Assembly: GCA_003554525.1 (NCBI GenBank)
Contig: PWGO01000024.1
Coordinates: 1 to 38,307 of the forward strand
DNA length: 38,307 nucleotides
Direction of reading: 5' to 3'
Origin: Syntrophomonadaceae bacterium
GTDB lineage: Bacteria; Bacillota; Dethiobacteria; DTU022; PWGO01
Every line of letters begins with the position of its first letter. Positions within the stretch are counted from its first letter, which is position 1. The position numbers and the translations under genes are program-made. The notes under the pieces are model-generated. The model searched no databases, was not told the origin of the DNA, and saw only the letters and a program-made list of their open reading frames with translations. This document shows positions 23,409 through 31,433 of the stretch, piece by piece.

Positions 23409-23543
23409 ATATTTACCGCGCAGGTTGACGGTAGCTTTGCAGCAGGCAGCACTGTGATAAATTATCAGTACAGTAAAAATATAAAAGGCAAGTTTAAGCT
23501 TTCGGTGACAGGGAAAAGCTACGCCGGTATAGAAAATGATTAA
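23409..23543 (+). other. Open frame continuing past the PglE-like stop (possible gene remnant)
   Basis: Beyond TAA at 23406-23408 the same frame runs 44 codons to TAA at 23541. Part of it reads like a beta-rich protein fragment (VDGSFAAGSTVINYQYSKN). No start with a ribosome site is present. The DegT-family protein is full length without it, so this may be a remnant of a lost gene or chance. Confidence 0.2.
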
Positions 23544-23596
23544 TTGAGCAATAAGTAAACTGGGCAGAAAGAGGTAGAAACGGGGGAGGCTTGCAT

Positions 23597-25495
23597 TTGG
23601 ATTTTGTAAAGAAGAAGAAGTTTATGATAGCCGTGGACATACTATTAGTTAACCTGGTTCTTGTTTTAGCTCTCTGGCTTCGCTTTGACGGGCAGCAGAT
23701 ACCTTCGGTATTTTGGAATGCTTACGTGCAGCTACTTTTTCCCTATACACTGGTTATGCTGCTTTTCTTTTTGCTGTTCGACCTGTACAACCGTTTGTGG
23801 AGTTATGCCAGTATAGAGGACCTTTTAGCTATTGTTAAAGCGGTAGCGTGTGGGGCGCTGGTGTTATTTGTAATAAATTATTTGTTTTTCTACCTGCAGG
23901 AAAGTTACACCTTTACTCTTTATGCCTTGCCCCGCTCGGTTCCCCCACTTAGCGGGATATTAAACGTGTTTTTTATTGGTGCTTTTCGCCTGTTTTATCG
24001 CTATTCTTTAATGAACCAGCAGAAGGTCTCCGGGGCAGGCGGCAAACCCACCCTTATTGTTGGGGCCGGTGATGCAGGTGCCATAGTAGCACGAGAATTA
24101 AAAAAGCATAATGGTAGCGACGAAAAAGGCAATTTCATTGCCGGTTTTGTTGATGATGATCTCAATAAGCAAAAACAGAAGATGTTTGAAATACCGGTAC
24201 TGGGAACCAGGAAAGATATACCTTATCTGGTTGACAAAAATAATATAGAAGAAATTATTATTGCCATTCCTTCCGTTTCCGGGGAAGTGGTACGGGAAAT
24301 TGTAGATATATGCAGCGGTACCTCGGCCCGATTAAAAATTGTTCCCGGGATATACGAGTTTTTGGATGGAAGAGTTTCCATCAACCAGATAAGGGAAGTA
24401 AAAGTAGAGGACCTGCTGGACCGCGCCCCGGTGAAGCTTAACCTGGAATCTATAGCCGGATACCTTAAAAACAAAGTAGTGCTGGTAACAGGGGCCGGGG
24501 GCTCAATAGGCTCGGAGTTGTGCCGGCAGATAATTCGTTTTTCCGTGAATAAGCTGGTTTTGTTGGATAACGGGGAAAACAACCTGTATGAAATTCAGCA
24601 GGAACTTAATACCAGGTTTCCAGACCTGGTAATTGTGCCGGCTGTAGCGGATGTAAAAGATCATACCAGCATGGAGGCAGTGTTCAGGAAATACAAACCC
24701 GAGGTGGTATTTCACGCAGCCGCACACAAGCATGTTCCTCTGGTGGAGATGAACGCTGCCGAAGCCATGAAAAACAATATCATGGGTACGTGGTCCCTGG
24801 CGCGTTGCTCTCACCGGCATGGGACGGAAGCATTTATTTATATCTCTACTGACAAGGCGGTAAACCCGGTAAGCATAATGGGGGCAACCAAGAGGGTAGC
24901 GGAGATGGTTATTCAAAACCTGGCACCCAAGAGCAATACCCGTTTTGGTTCGGTAAGATTTGGCAACGTACTTGACAGCAGGGGAAGCGTGGTGCCCCTT
25001 TTCAAAAAACAGATCCAGTCAGGCGGACCGGTTACCGTTACTCATCCGGAAATGATGAGGTACTTCATGACTATCCCTGAAGCGGTGCAGCTGGTTATCC
25101 AGGCCGGTGCCTTTGCTGACAACGGGGAAGTCTTCCTGTTGGACATGGGTCGACCGGTTAAAATTGTAGACCTGGCTCAGAAGATGATTAAACTGGCCGG
25201 TTTCAGGACGGAAGATATCGAGATAACTTTTACCGGGGTAAGATCGGGGGAAAAATTAAAAGAAGAACTCCTCACGGAGCAGGAAGGGGTAAGCCGCACC
25301 CGGCACGAGCGTATATACGAAGCCCAGCCCGATTATTTTAACCAGTTTGCCCTGGAGAAAATTCTACAAAAAATAAGTGATCCCGACTGGAACGCCGGCT
25401 TTGAAGAGGTAGTAATACTGCTGCAGACAGTTTTACCTTCTTTTCGCAGGGAAAGCGAGGAAAAACAGAGGGATTCCTCGGGTATATCCAGGTAG
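23597..25495 (+). CDS. UDP-sugar 4,6-dehydratase, CapD/PglF type
   Basis: A membrane-bound nucleotide-sugar dehydratase that turns UDP-GlcNAc into the 4-keto-6-deoxy form. Four N-terminal membrane segments (first 110 residues) are followed by a Rossmann-like domain (IVGAGDAGAIVAREL), then the short-chain dehydrogenase domain with VLVTGAGGSIGSELCRQI for NAD and YISTDKAVNPVSIMGATKR, the form in which Met replaces the catalytic Tyr as in PglF. Length about 632 is normal. TTG at 23597 is seven bases from GGGGGAGG; the TTG at 23591 is too close. It is the last gene of the PglC-E-F unit; no PglD-like acetyltransferase is nearby. Confidence 0.93.
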   Translation: MDFVKKKKFMIAVDILLVNLVLVLALWLRFDGQQIPSVFWNAYVQLLFPYTLVMLLFFLLFDLYNRLWSYASIEDLLAIVKAVACGALVLFVINYLFFYLQESYTFTLYALPRSVPPLSGILNVFFIGAFRLFYRYSLMNQQKVSGAGGKPTLIVGAGDAGAIVARELKKHNGSDEKGNFIAGFVDDDLNKQKQKMFEIPVLGTRKDIPYLVDKNNIEEIIIAIPSVSGEVVREIVDICSGTSARLKIVPGIYEFLDGRVSINQIREVKVEDLLDRAPVKLNLESIAGYLKNKVVLVTGAGGSIGSELCRQIIRFSVNKLVLLDNGENNLYEIQQELNTRFPDLVIVPAVADVKDHTSMEAVFRKYKPEVVFHAAAHKHVPLVEMNAAEAMKNNIMGTWSLARCSHRHGTEAFIYISTDKAVNPVSIMGATKRVAEMVIQNLAPKSNTRFGSVRFGNVLDSRGSVVPLFKKQIQSGGPVTVTHPEMMRYFMTIPEAVQLVIQAGAFADNGEVFLLDMGRPVKIVDLAQKMIKLAGFRTEDIEITFTGVRSGEKLKEELLTEQEGVSRTRHERIYEAQPDYFNQFALEKILQKISDPDWNAGFEEVVILLQTVLPSFRRESEEKQRDSSGISR

Positions 25496-25549
25496 GAAAC
25501 TCCCGGTGGGCGGTTATATTTTTAATTCGGAATTACTAAACTTCAAGAA

Positions 25550-25618
25550 TTCCTCCCCCTCCAGGGGGAAGAAAGGTCGTCTCGGGCACCGGGGTGCTAA
25601 CTAATGGAGGGGGAGGGT
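25550..25618 (+). other. G/C-rich hairpin sequence after the glycan operon
   Basis: CCTCCCCCTCCAGGGGGAAG folds on itself, and its C-rich arm can also pair with GGAGGGGGAGGG about 40 bases on. The AATTCCTCNCCC...CCAGGG text is similar to about 9858-9885. It is probably another short dispersed repeat. The real terminator follows at 25641. Confidence 0.4.
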
Positions 25619-25640
25619 TATAAAAGCTTGTACTAAAGAG

Positions 25641-25682
25641 AAAAATAGCTATTTATAGGTTAATCCGCGTAAGCTATTTTTT
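25641..25682. terminator. Bidirectional terminator overlapping a stop codon
   Basis: AAAAATAGCT and AGCTATTTTT pair, with T-runs on both strands. The minus-strand stop codon (25660-25662) and the last codons of the YiiX-like gene lie inside the hairpin. It can end both the plus-strand glycan operon and the minus-strand pair. Confidence 0.7.
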
Positions 25683-26259
25683 CCGTATTTTCCGATTCGG
25701 CAATACAGTTTGCAGACACATTGTACCAGCTACCCCTTGTATAGCCGGGGTTGGCGTTAATGTCTATTCCGTTGTTTTTGTAAGCGGCCCAAACCAGCTC
25801 GGTGCAGTACCAAGCATCGGCTTCCTTATTTTTTTCCCCGGGCCAGCGCAGCCAACGGAAACTGTAATCATCACCAATCTGTTCTTTGGCAAATTCTACT
25901 GCTCCTTTTCGTACTTCTTCTATATCAGTTCTGGAAAGCTTGCTTTTGGAATCCACAACCCGGAAAATTCCGGCCTCTTCCGACTCGTGGATGACAGATG
26001 CGTCTTTTTCTTTTACTCCACCCACAGCGGATTCCACGACTCTGCCGTCTCCCACGTACAAGATAGCGTGATCCCAGTCTCCGGGCATGGGAATTATATT
26101 ATCCCCACCGCTAACCAGCACAATATCGCCAAACTCCAGTTTGCTTAAATCCAGGTCGTTTTCCTCTCCCGGCGTTCTAAATGCAAAAGCTGAAGCGCCT
26201 GTTAGCAAAGACACTGCAAGTAGCAGGGCTAACAAGAGCGCAATCTTTTTTAAACGCAT
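25660..26259 (-). CDS. Secreted permuted papain-fold (YiiX/LRAT-like) protein, paralog 2
   Basis: A secreted protein of 199 residues. A signal peptide (KIALLLALLLAVSLLTGASAFA) precedes a domain with GDIVLV, GDWDHAILYVGDG (His64) and, later, AWYCTELVWAAYK (Cys152). The histidine comes before the cysteine, the reverse of NlpC/P60, so this belongs to the circularly permuted group with YiiX/YaeF and LRAT, which act on lipids or amide bonds. A VES motif at residues 75-77 may supply the third residue. It matches the preceding gene (26299-26892) over its full length. ATG start behind AAGGAGG, 12 bases away. It lies 39 bases after that paralog and is probably co-transcribed. Substrate unknown. Confidence 0.8.
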   Translation of the reverse strand: MRLKKIALLLALLLAVSLLTGASAFAFRTPGEENDLDLSKLEFGDIVLVSGGDNIIPMPGDWDHAILYVGDGRVVESAVGGVKEKDASVIHESEEAGIFRVVDSKSKLSRTDIEEVRKGAVEFAKEQIGDDYSFRWLRWPGEKNKEADAWYCTELVWAAYKNNGIDINANPGYTRGSWYNVSANCIAESENTEKIAYAD

Positions 26260-26298
26260 AATTCAATGAAACCTCCTTAATAAGGCCAGTTATTTAAA

Positions 26299-26892
26299 TT
26301 AATCTGCATATTCAATCATTTCTGTTTTCTCAGAATCCGCTATGCAGGTTCCGGAAACGTTGTTCCAGAATCTCCAGTGGTAGCCCGAGTTGGCGTTGAT
26401 ATTTACCCCCTGGTTTTTATAGGAGGCCCAGGCCAGCTCGGTGCAGTACCAGGCATCGGCTTCCTCTTTCGCTTCTCCCGGCCAGCGCAGCCAACGGAAA
26501 CTGTAGTCATCTCCAATTTGATTCTCGGCAAAATCCACGGCTCCTTGTCGAATACTGGCGGGAGCATCTACACGGAATGCCCCGGCTTGCTCTGATCCGT
26601 GGATGACGGAAGCGTCAATTTTTCGCACCCCTCCGTCGGCAACAGATTCTACGACCTTGCCGTCTCCTGCGTACAAGATGGCGTGGTCCCAGTCGCCGGT
26701 AATGGGAATAATACCATCTCCCCCGCGTACCAGGACAATATCGCCGGGCTCCAGTATGCTCAGATCCAGGTCATTGGTGCCATCTCCATTGCCGTTTCCA
26801 TTGCTAATGCTACGGGCTAAGGCAGTTGGTGAAACCAGCAGAGAAACTGCCAGTAACAACACCAGAAATACGGTAAACTTTTTGAGATTCAT
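26299..26892 (-). CDS. Secreted permuted papain-fold (YiiX/LRAT-like) protein, paralog 1
   Basis: First gene of the tandem pair, 197 residues. A signal peptide (FTVFLVLLLAVSLLVSPTALA) and a Gly/Asn linker (SNGNGNGDGTN) precede the catalytic-looking domain, with His70 in GDWDHAILYAGDG, VES at 81-83 and Cys150 in AWYCTELAWASYK. IGDDYSFRWLRWPGE is identical in both paralogs. The variable parts are the linker, a deletion near residue 110 and the segment around HWRFWNNVSG. The ribosome site AAAGGAGGTAT is nearly ideal, which suggests strong expression. The 5' leader has a GTAGCTACCC/GAGTAGTTAC hairpin. Likely acts on a wall or lipid substrate outside the cell. Confidence 0.8.
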   Translation of the reverse strand: MNLKKFTVFLVLLLAVSLLVSPTALARSISNGNGNGDGTNDLDLSILEPGDIVLVRGGDGIIPITGDWDHAILYAGDGKVVESVADGGVRKIDASVIHGSEQAGAFRVDAPASIRQGAVDFAENQIGDDYSFRWLRWPGEAKEEADAWYCTELAWASYKNQGVNINANSGYHWRFWNNVSGTCIADSEKTEMIEYAD

Positions 26893-26919
26893 GAATAGAT
26901 ACCTCCTTTAATTTTTTTA

Positions 26920-26995
26920 GTAACTACTCAGGTATGGGTAGCTACTTCTTTATTAGTACTATAACATATACCTGTCACACTTCAGTCACAGTTAG
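26920..26995 (-). promoter_or_regulatory. Promoter and leader hairpin of the YiiX-like pair
   Basis: On the minus strand TGTTATAGT looks like an extended -10 box (TATAGT at 26958-26963). Just upstream is a direct repeat, TGTGACT and TGTGACA, 11 bases apart, which could bind a regulator. Downstream in the leader lies the GTAGCTACCC / GAGTAGTTAC hairpin. The -35 box is poor, so activation would be expected. Confidence 0.4.
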
Positions 26996-27035
26996 CGATA
27001 TAATTAAATTTTTTTTTAAATTTTTAATGTAAAAA

Positions 27036-28409
27036 TTATTTTTTAGAGGGTGCCAGGCCCGTCACTGTTTCTATGTGGCTGGTGTGGGGGAACATATCCA
27101 CCGGCTGTGTTTCTATGGGAGTATAATGTATCTTTTGCAGGTATGACAGATCGCGGGCCAGGGTAGCGGGGTTGCAGGAGATATAAACCAGGTGTTCAGG
27201 GCCGGCAGCGGCGATAGCTTTTAAAAGTTCGGGGTTGCATCCCCCACGGGGTGGATCCACAACTACAGTTGCAGGCCTGTTTCCCTTAAGAAGTAAATCT
27301 ACTTTTTTTTCAGCTTTTCCCCGGTAAAAGTGGATATGTTCTTGCCCATTAAGTCTGGCATTGTAAATGGCATCATTTATGGCAGCCTGTTCTGAGTCCA
27401 GGCCAAAAACTTTGCTGGAAACTTTACCAAGGTAGTGAGCCATGGTGCCCGTGCCACAAAAAAGGTCAAAAGCGGTGTGGGGGACACCGGCATATCTGAG
27501 GGCGGTTTCATATAAAATTTTTGCCTGATTGCTGTTCACCTGGAAAAAAGAGTGTGGAGACAGGCGGAAATAAAATCCACCGGATATTTCCAGCAGGTGA
27601 CTGTCTCCCCGGATAGTAGTATATTCATTTCTTTTGCCTTTGTAAGCAGCTATAATGCCGGTTACACTGTTCCCGGCGGCGGATAATATTTTATCGGCCA
27701 GCATGTTTAGCCAGTCCTTATTTTTTTCTACTTCTTCTGTTATCTCCAGAACCAGGATTACATTATTTTCTAAGAATGAAGCCCTGCTGACTATCCCGGA
27801 GAGGGTTTTTCTTATTTTATTGCTGTAGTTGGGCAATAATTCATTCAAGGTCCGGCGCACCATATTTACTGTTTTTACGTTAGAGGGATGCTGGATAAGG
27901 CAATCTTCTATATCTACAAGCCGGTTCGAGCCCTGTTGGCAAAACCCGGCTTTTGCACTATACTGCTGTATGTTGATGCTTACCCCGGCCTTGTTGCGAT
28001 ACCTGTAGGGGTTATTCATCCCTGAAGGAGGGTGTACAGGTATATTTATTCCTCCCAGGCGACGGAGGTCACTTTTAACCTTGTTATGTTTCCATTCAAG
28101 CTGTTTCTGGTAACTAACATGCTGCAACTGGCATCCGCCACAGGTGGTAAAGTAGGGGCAAGGAGGGGTGACCCGGTGAGGAGAGGGGGTCAATATGGAT
28201 AGGAGGGAGGCACGGGCATACGTTTTTTTTATAGAAACAGCCCGTGCTTTAACCACATCACCGGGGACGGCGCCAGGGACAAAAATAGTAAATCCCTGCA
28301 GGCGGCCCACTCCCTCGCCGCTGTGGTTAAAATCATGTATTTCCAGTTTTATTTCTTGTCTGTCTTTTATCGGAAAGGGAATACTGCTGCTATCGTTTTG
28401 GTTTTTCAT
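27036..28409 (-). CDS. 23S rRNA (uracil-C5)-methyltransferase, RlmD/RlmCD/TrmA family
   Basis: Methylates U747 and/or U1939-type uracils of 23S rRNA with S-adenosylmethionine. A TRAM RNA-binding domain forms the N-terminus (IHDFNHSGEGVGRLQGFTIF). A four-cysteine iron-sulphur motif follows, CPYFTTCGGCQLQH plus a later Cys (DIEDCLIQH). The methyltransferase part has FDLFCGTGTMAHYLG, VVDPPRGGC and the catalytic cysteine in YISCNPATLARDL. The ORF-track GTG at 28415 is inside AAGGGTG; ATG at 28409 is properly spaced, giving 457 residues. Position specificity cannot be told. Confidence 0.93.
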   Translation of the reverse strand: MKNQNDSSSIPFPIKDRQEIKLEIHDFNHSGEGVGRLQGFTIFVPGAVPGDVVKARAVSIKKTYARASLLSILTPSPHRVTPPCPYFTTCGGCQLQHVSYQKQLEWKHNKVKSDLRRLGGINIPVHPPSGMNNPYRYRNKAGVSINIQQYSAKAGFCQQGSNRLVDIEDCLIQHPSNVKTVNMVRRTLNELLPNYSNKIRKTLSGIVSRASFLENNVILVLEITEEVEKNKDWLNMLADKILSAAGNSVTGIIAAYKGKRNEYTTIRGDSHLLEISGGFYFRLSPHSFFQVNSNQAKILYETALRYAGVPHTAFDLFCGTGTMAHYLGKVSSKVFGLDSEQAAINDAIYNARLNGQEHIHFYRGKAEKKVDLLLKGNRPATVVVDPPRGGCNPELLKAIAAAGPEHLVYISCNPATLARDLSYLQKIHYTPIETQPVDMFPHTSHIETVTGLAPSKK

Positions 28410-28529
28410 TTTCACCCTTATTAGTTAAGTAGTAGTTAAATAGTAGTTAAATAGTTTTTATTCATTAATTAATATAACAAAGATTACATAAAGAAAAAAA
28501 GTTACCACCGTCATTAAACGTCATTAAAT

Positions 28530-28559
28530 AAAGCCCCCTCCTTAAATGGAGGGGGCTTT
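28530..28559 (-). terminator. Rho-independent terminator of the GNAT gene
   Basis: AAAGCCCCCTCC and GGAGGGGGCTTT form a perfect 12-base-pair stem around a six-base A+T loop. On the minus strand it is followed by TTTATTTAA. It lies directly after the acetyltransferase stop. Confidence 0.85.
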
Positions 28560-28571
28560 TATTTGGTTTAC

Positions 28572-29114
28572 TTATTCTTTTTGCTGTGGTAGTAGTTCCC
28601 CGGGAAGTTCATGGGTTGTTTTGTTTTCTGCATCTTCTTTTACCATGTGTATCCACTTGCCGTCGTCCCGAAATGACTTAAATCCAAGCTTTTCGTAGAG
28701 GTTAAACGCTATTTTGTTTTTTCTTCCTACTTCCAGGTAAACCTTTTCGCATCCGTATTTGCTTAAAATGTTCATTAGATAATTTAATATTTTCTTTCCT
28801 GTTCCTTTACCTTTAGCACGGGGTGAAACTACTACTTCCATAATTTCTCCAATTCTTTCGCCGTTAAGCTGGTAGAAGCCTTCTATGGCAAAAGCAATTA
28901 TCTGTTTGTTTTGAGATACTACCAGAAACCCTTCCGGCCTGACTTTTAACAAGCTGTAGAAGTAATTTACGATGCTTTGGTAGCTGTTTTCCGCGTATTG
29001 TGGGTAGTTTGCGTAAGCTTCCCGGTATACTTGCACCATCTCATCAAGGATTTCATCGGGTTGCTTACGGCTAATAACAAACCTGTCCGCCGGACAGTCG
29101 TCCTCAGAACTCAT
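28572..29114 (-). CDS. GNAT-family N-acetyltransferase
   Basis: A 180-residue acetyl-CoA-dependent acetyltransferase. The acetyl-CoA loop is seen in VVSPRAKGKGTGKKILNYLM, and NKIAFNLYEKLGFKSF is the usual C-terminal motif B. About 20 polar N-terminal residues precede the fold. It resembles RimI-like amino-group acetyltransferases, but the substrate cannot be named. ATG start with GGAGG about 13 bases upstream and GGAAAG nearer. It is a single gene with its own terminator. Confidence 0.88.
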   Translation of the reverse strand: MSSEDDCPADRFVISRKQPDEILDEMVQVYREAYANYPQYAENSYQSIVNYFYSLLKVRPEGFLVVSQNKQIIAFAIEGFYQLNGERIGEIMEVVVSPRAKGKGTGKKILNYLMNILSKYGCEKVYLEVGRKNKIAFNLYEKLGFKSFRDDGKWIHMVKEDAENKTTHELPGELLPQQKE

Positions 29115-29356
29115 TTTCTTTCCAAGCCTCCTGATTTTTTTAGTAATTTGATAACCAAAAACCGCCTTAAATTTTCCTTGCCAACTACTTAAAGCTACTT
29201 GCCAGTTTCAGCTAGGGAAAATGATGAGATAAAACAGGTTTAATAAATTCCCACCTCCATTTTACCTCAGTTTTAATGTTAACTATATTATATAATTATT
29301 TTTAATATTTTTCAAGGGAAGTAAACATAAGATTACCGCGCAGACTGTGATGTTTG

Positions 29357-30478
29357 TTAAAGGTATTGAATATTATACGTTAAACGTCGAACTGTTTCTG
29401 TTAAAACCAGGGAGGCAGAAACCACTTCCTGCACACTGATGTGTTCATGTGGTGTATGGCTAAGGTGCAGGCTGCCAGGGCCAAAAATAACCGGGGTTAT
29501 ACCGTTTTCATAAAGGGGTTGGGCATCGGTCCAGCTTTTAAACCCGCAGTATGACAGCTCCTGGTTTAAAGCACTATAAGCGGAATCTTTTATTAGAGAA
29601 ACCAACGGTTCATCGGCAGAAACATTAAAAGAAGGTGAATCTTCATAAAATTCAATATCAACCAGCTCAAAATTACCCAGGTAAGTTTCCAGGACATCTT
29701 TAATTTCTTCTACATCCTGGTGAGACAACACGCGAAAATCTATTACCGCTTCGCAACGGGAAGGCACAATAAGTGCGTGTTTCTGCCCTCCTTTTAGCCA
29801 CTGCATGTTGTAACCGCCGGGGCCAAGCAGTTCATCGTATTCATTTACAAAAGGCAAGCTTTCCATCTGGTTTATAATTTTTATGGTACGTTTAACCGCG
29901 TTTTCTACCTCATCCCACATACCGCCGTGCGCCGGTTCACCGAAAACATCCATATGAAGTTCTACGCTTCCTGCCTGGGAAATACCGATTTTTAAATCGG
30001 TAGGTTCCAAAACAATAGCTCCCTTGCAGTTTATATTTTCCGACAATATTTCTCCCCCGGTGCCTTCTTTTTCTTCGTCTACAGTAAAAACCAGGGTAAA
30101 GGGGAGGTTTTCCCGGGTGTGTTCTTCATCCTTTAAAAAATCTTCAACTGCGGTAATAAGAGCGGCTATACCGCCTTTAGTGTCGGCAGCGCCTCTTCCG
30201 TATACCAGGTCGCCCTTGGTATAGCGGTAACACTTGCGGTTTTCTAATGTTTCTGGGACAGTATCTACGTGTGCGGTAATCAAAAGCGTATTTTCCCCGG
30301 GATTTACCACCAGGTTATAACGATCTTGTATTACCGGGTGGTAGGAAGTTTCCAGGCCCATACCCTGAAAACGATCCTCCAGGTAACGCAGTATTTCGTG
30401 CTCCCTACCGCTTTCACTGGGTATGTCAACTAGTGTTTCCAGCTCATTTAATACACGGTCAAATAATTGATTATTCAT
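29357..30478 (-). CDS. M20-family metallopeptidase (ArgE/DapE/CPG2 type)
   Basis: A two-zinc hydrolase acting on acyl-amino acids or small peptides. Metal ligands and catalytic residues are seen in LLITAHVDTVPE, VYGRGAADTKGGIAAL, FTVDEEKEGTGGE (catalytic Glu pair), VLEPTDLKIG and the late SHTPHEHISVQE. The dimerisation domain (HMDVFGEPAHGGM) is inserted after the first half. The ORF-track start at 30490 is a TTG that is itself part of the ribosome site TTGGAGGGC; ATG at 30478 is correctly spaced and gives 373 residues. No arg or dap genes are nearby, so the substrate is open. Confidence 0.9.
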   Translation of the reverse strand: MNNQLFDRVLNELETLVDIPSESGREHEILRYLEDRFQGMGLETSYHPVIQDRYNLVVNPGENTLLITAHVDTVPETLENRKCYRYTKGDLVYGRGAADTKGGIAALITAVEDFLKDEEHTRENLPFTLVFTVDEEKEGTGGEILSENINCKGAIVLEPTDLKIGISQAGSVELHMDVFGEPAHGGMWDEVENAVKRTIKIINQMESLPFVNEYDELLGPGGYNMQWLKGGQKHALIVPSRCEAVIDFRVLSHQDVEEIKDVLETYLGNFELVDIEFYEDSPSFNVSADEPLVSLIKDSAYSALNQELSYCGFKSWTDAQPLYENGITPVIFGPGSLHLSHTPHEHISVQEVVSASLVLTETVRRLTYNIQYL

Positions 30479-30515
30479 CTTGCCCTCCAAAAAATAATAA
30501 TTAAAAGTAACTGCC

Positions 30516-30572
30516 CCGGCTGTTTTTACCTGAGCAGTTGCTAGTTAAGTAGAAAAAAAACTACTAACTAAA
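30516..30572. repeat. GTAACTGC / GCAGTTGC inverted repeat
   Basis: GTAACTGC and GCAGTTGC pair across about 19 bases between the M20 and cutA genes. Next to it is a second fold, TAGTTAAGTAG with CTACTAACTA around an A-run (about 30542-30572). Both are members or relatives of the GTAACTRCYC family. Confidence 0.45.
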
Positions 30573-30654
30573 ATTAAATTAAAAAAAGGTGAAAATGTCA
30601 AGTAAGAAACACGCCTGACGCATGAAAAAGTTTTTACGTTAAGAAACGGGGAAC

Positions 30655-30683
30655 TTGAAACTTGATTTAAAGCACGTTAAAAT
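30655..30683 (+). promoter_or_regulatory. Promoter of cutA
   Basis: TTGAAA (30655-30660), a spacer of exactly 17 bases and TAAAAT (30678-30683) match a housekeeping promoter. It lies about 60 bases before the cutA start. Confidence 0.6.
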
Positions 30684-30745
30684 ATAGCCGGTGAAATAAA
30701 ATCGCCACTGGCGTATAAGCAAAAATCGGAAAGGGGTTTTTATAC

Positions 30746-31063
30746 ATGAGTAAAAGATCGGTATTTTACATAACTGCGGAAAACATGAATGAAGCAGAAA
30801 AAATTGCCAAAGCCCTGGTAGAAAAAAAGCTGGCTGCCTGTGTAAACGTGATACCCGGGATCAGCTCTTTTTTTTACTGGGAAGGTGAAGTTCAATCCGA
30901 GAAAGAAGTGCTTTTACTTGGGAAAACCAAAAGTGAACTGGTGGATGAGCTGGTTCAGGAAGTAAAAGAACAGCATTCGTACGAAGTTCCGTGCACCATT
31001 ACCTGGGATATAGAAAGTGGAAACAAGGCGTTTTTGGACTGGATTGGAGAAGAGACTAAATAA
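30746..31063 (+). CDS. cutA: Divalent-cation tolerance protein CutA
   Basis: A 105-residue trimeric protein, named for copper tolerance in E. coli but of uncertain function in most bacteria. The whole sequence follows the family: KIAKALVEKKLAACVNVIPG, FFYWEGEVQSEKEVLLLGKT and HSYEVPCTITWDIESGN. Length is normal. ATG start behind AAAGGGG, with a good promoter just upstream. A single gene, followed by a GGCGCGGC/GCCGCGCC hairpin. Confidence 0.95.
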   Translation: MSKRSVFYITAENMNEAEKIAKALVEKKLAACVNVIPGISSFFYWEGEVQSEKEVLLLGKTKSELVDELVQEVKEQHSYEVPCTITWDIESGNKAFLDWIGEETK

Positions 31064-31067
31064 AAAT

Positions 31068-31086
31068 GGCGCGGCTATGCCGCGCC
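31068..31086 (+). terminator. Hairpin after cutA
   Basis: GGCGCGGC, loop TAT, GCCGCGCC: a perfect eight-base-pair stem starting five bases after the stop. There is no T-run, so it may protect the 3' end or pause the polymerase rather than terminate alone. Confidence 0.5.
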
Positions 31087-31306
31087 AAACATGTATATTT
31101 AAAGAGGGGGTCAACTTATAAGTCAATTATAAGACTTTAATATTGCAGTAATGTTACAAAAAAATATCTTTTTAGTAACAAATACTTTAAAGGGGTTACT
31201 AACAGTCGAACAGAAATAAAACACGCTTGAAGTTATGTAATAAATGGAATCAACCCGAAGGGTATTAAACGTTTCTGGTTTAATTGTAATATTTCAATCA
31301 CAGGCA
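31087..31306. other. Intergenic region between cutA and the Y-family polymerase
   Basis: Part of the 370-base gap 31064-31433. A+T-rich, with no coding frame of note and no repeat recognised. The rest of the gap holds the cutA hairpin, the 21-bp inverted repeat, the polymerase promoter and the LexA operator, listed separately. Confidence 0.5.
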
Positions 31307-31358
31307 GTACATAAAAAGCCTTGCTTATGGAAAAATGTAAGCAAGGCTTTTTATGTAC
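31307..31358. terminator. Perfect 21-bp inverted repeat (terminator-like)
   Basis: GTACATAAAAAGCCTTGCTTA and its exact complement stand around a ten-base loop (TGGAAAAATG). The inner GCCTTGC/GCAAGGC stem is flanked by A and T runs, so it can act as a terminator on both strands. It ends one base before the -35 box of the polymerase gene and so insulates that promoter. The perfect outer arms are longer than a terminator needs. Confidence 0.65.
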
Positions 31359-31359
31359 C

Positions 31360-31388
31360 TTGCCATATCTATGTTGGTTCATTATAAT
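31360..31388 (+). promoter_or_regulatory. Promoter of the Y-family polymerase gene
   Basis: TTGCCA (31360-31365), a 17-base spacer and a perfect TATAAT (31383-31388). The LexA box lies just downstream. Confidence 0.75.
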
Positions 31389-31403
31389 ATAATCAAAGAA
31401 TAT

Positions 31404-31417
31404 CGAACAGATGTTCG
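31404..31417 (+). promoter_or_regulatory. LexA operator (SOS box)
   Basis: CGAACAGATGTTCG is a near-perfect palindrome and fits the Bacillus-type LexA/DinR consensus CGAACRNRYGTTYG. It lies about 15 bases after the -10 box and 16 before the start codon, so bound LexA would block transcription until DNA damage. Confidence 0.88.
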
Positions 31418-31433
31418 AATACGGAGGGATATC

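Noticed and set aside
31353-31433. N-terminal extension of the Y-family polymerase
   Set aside because: It would start upstream of the promoter and LexA operator; the ATG at 31434 has GGAGGG.
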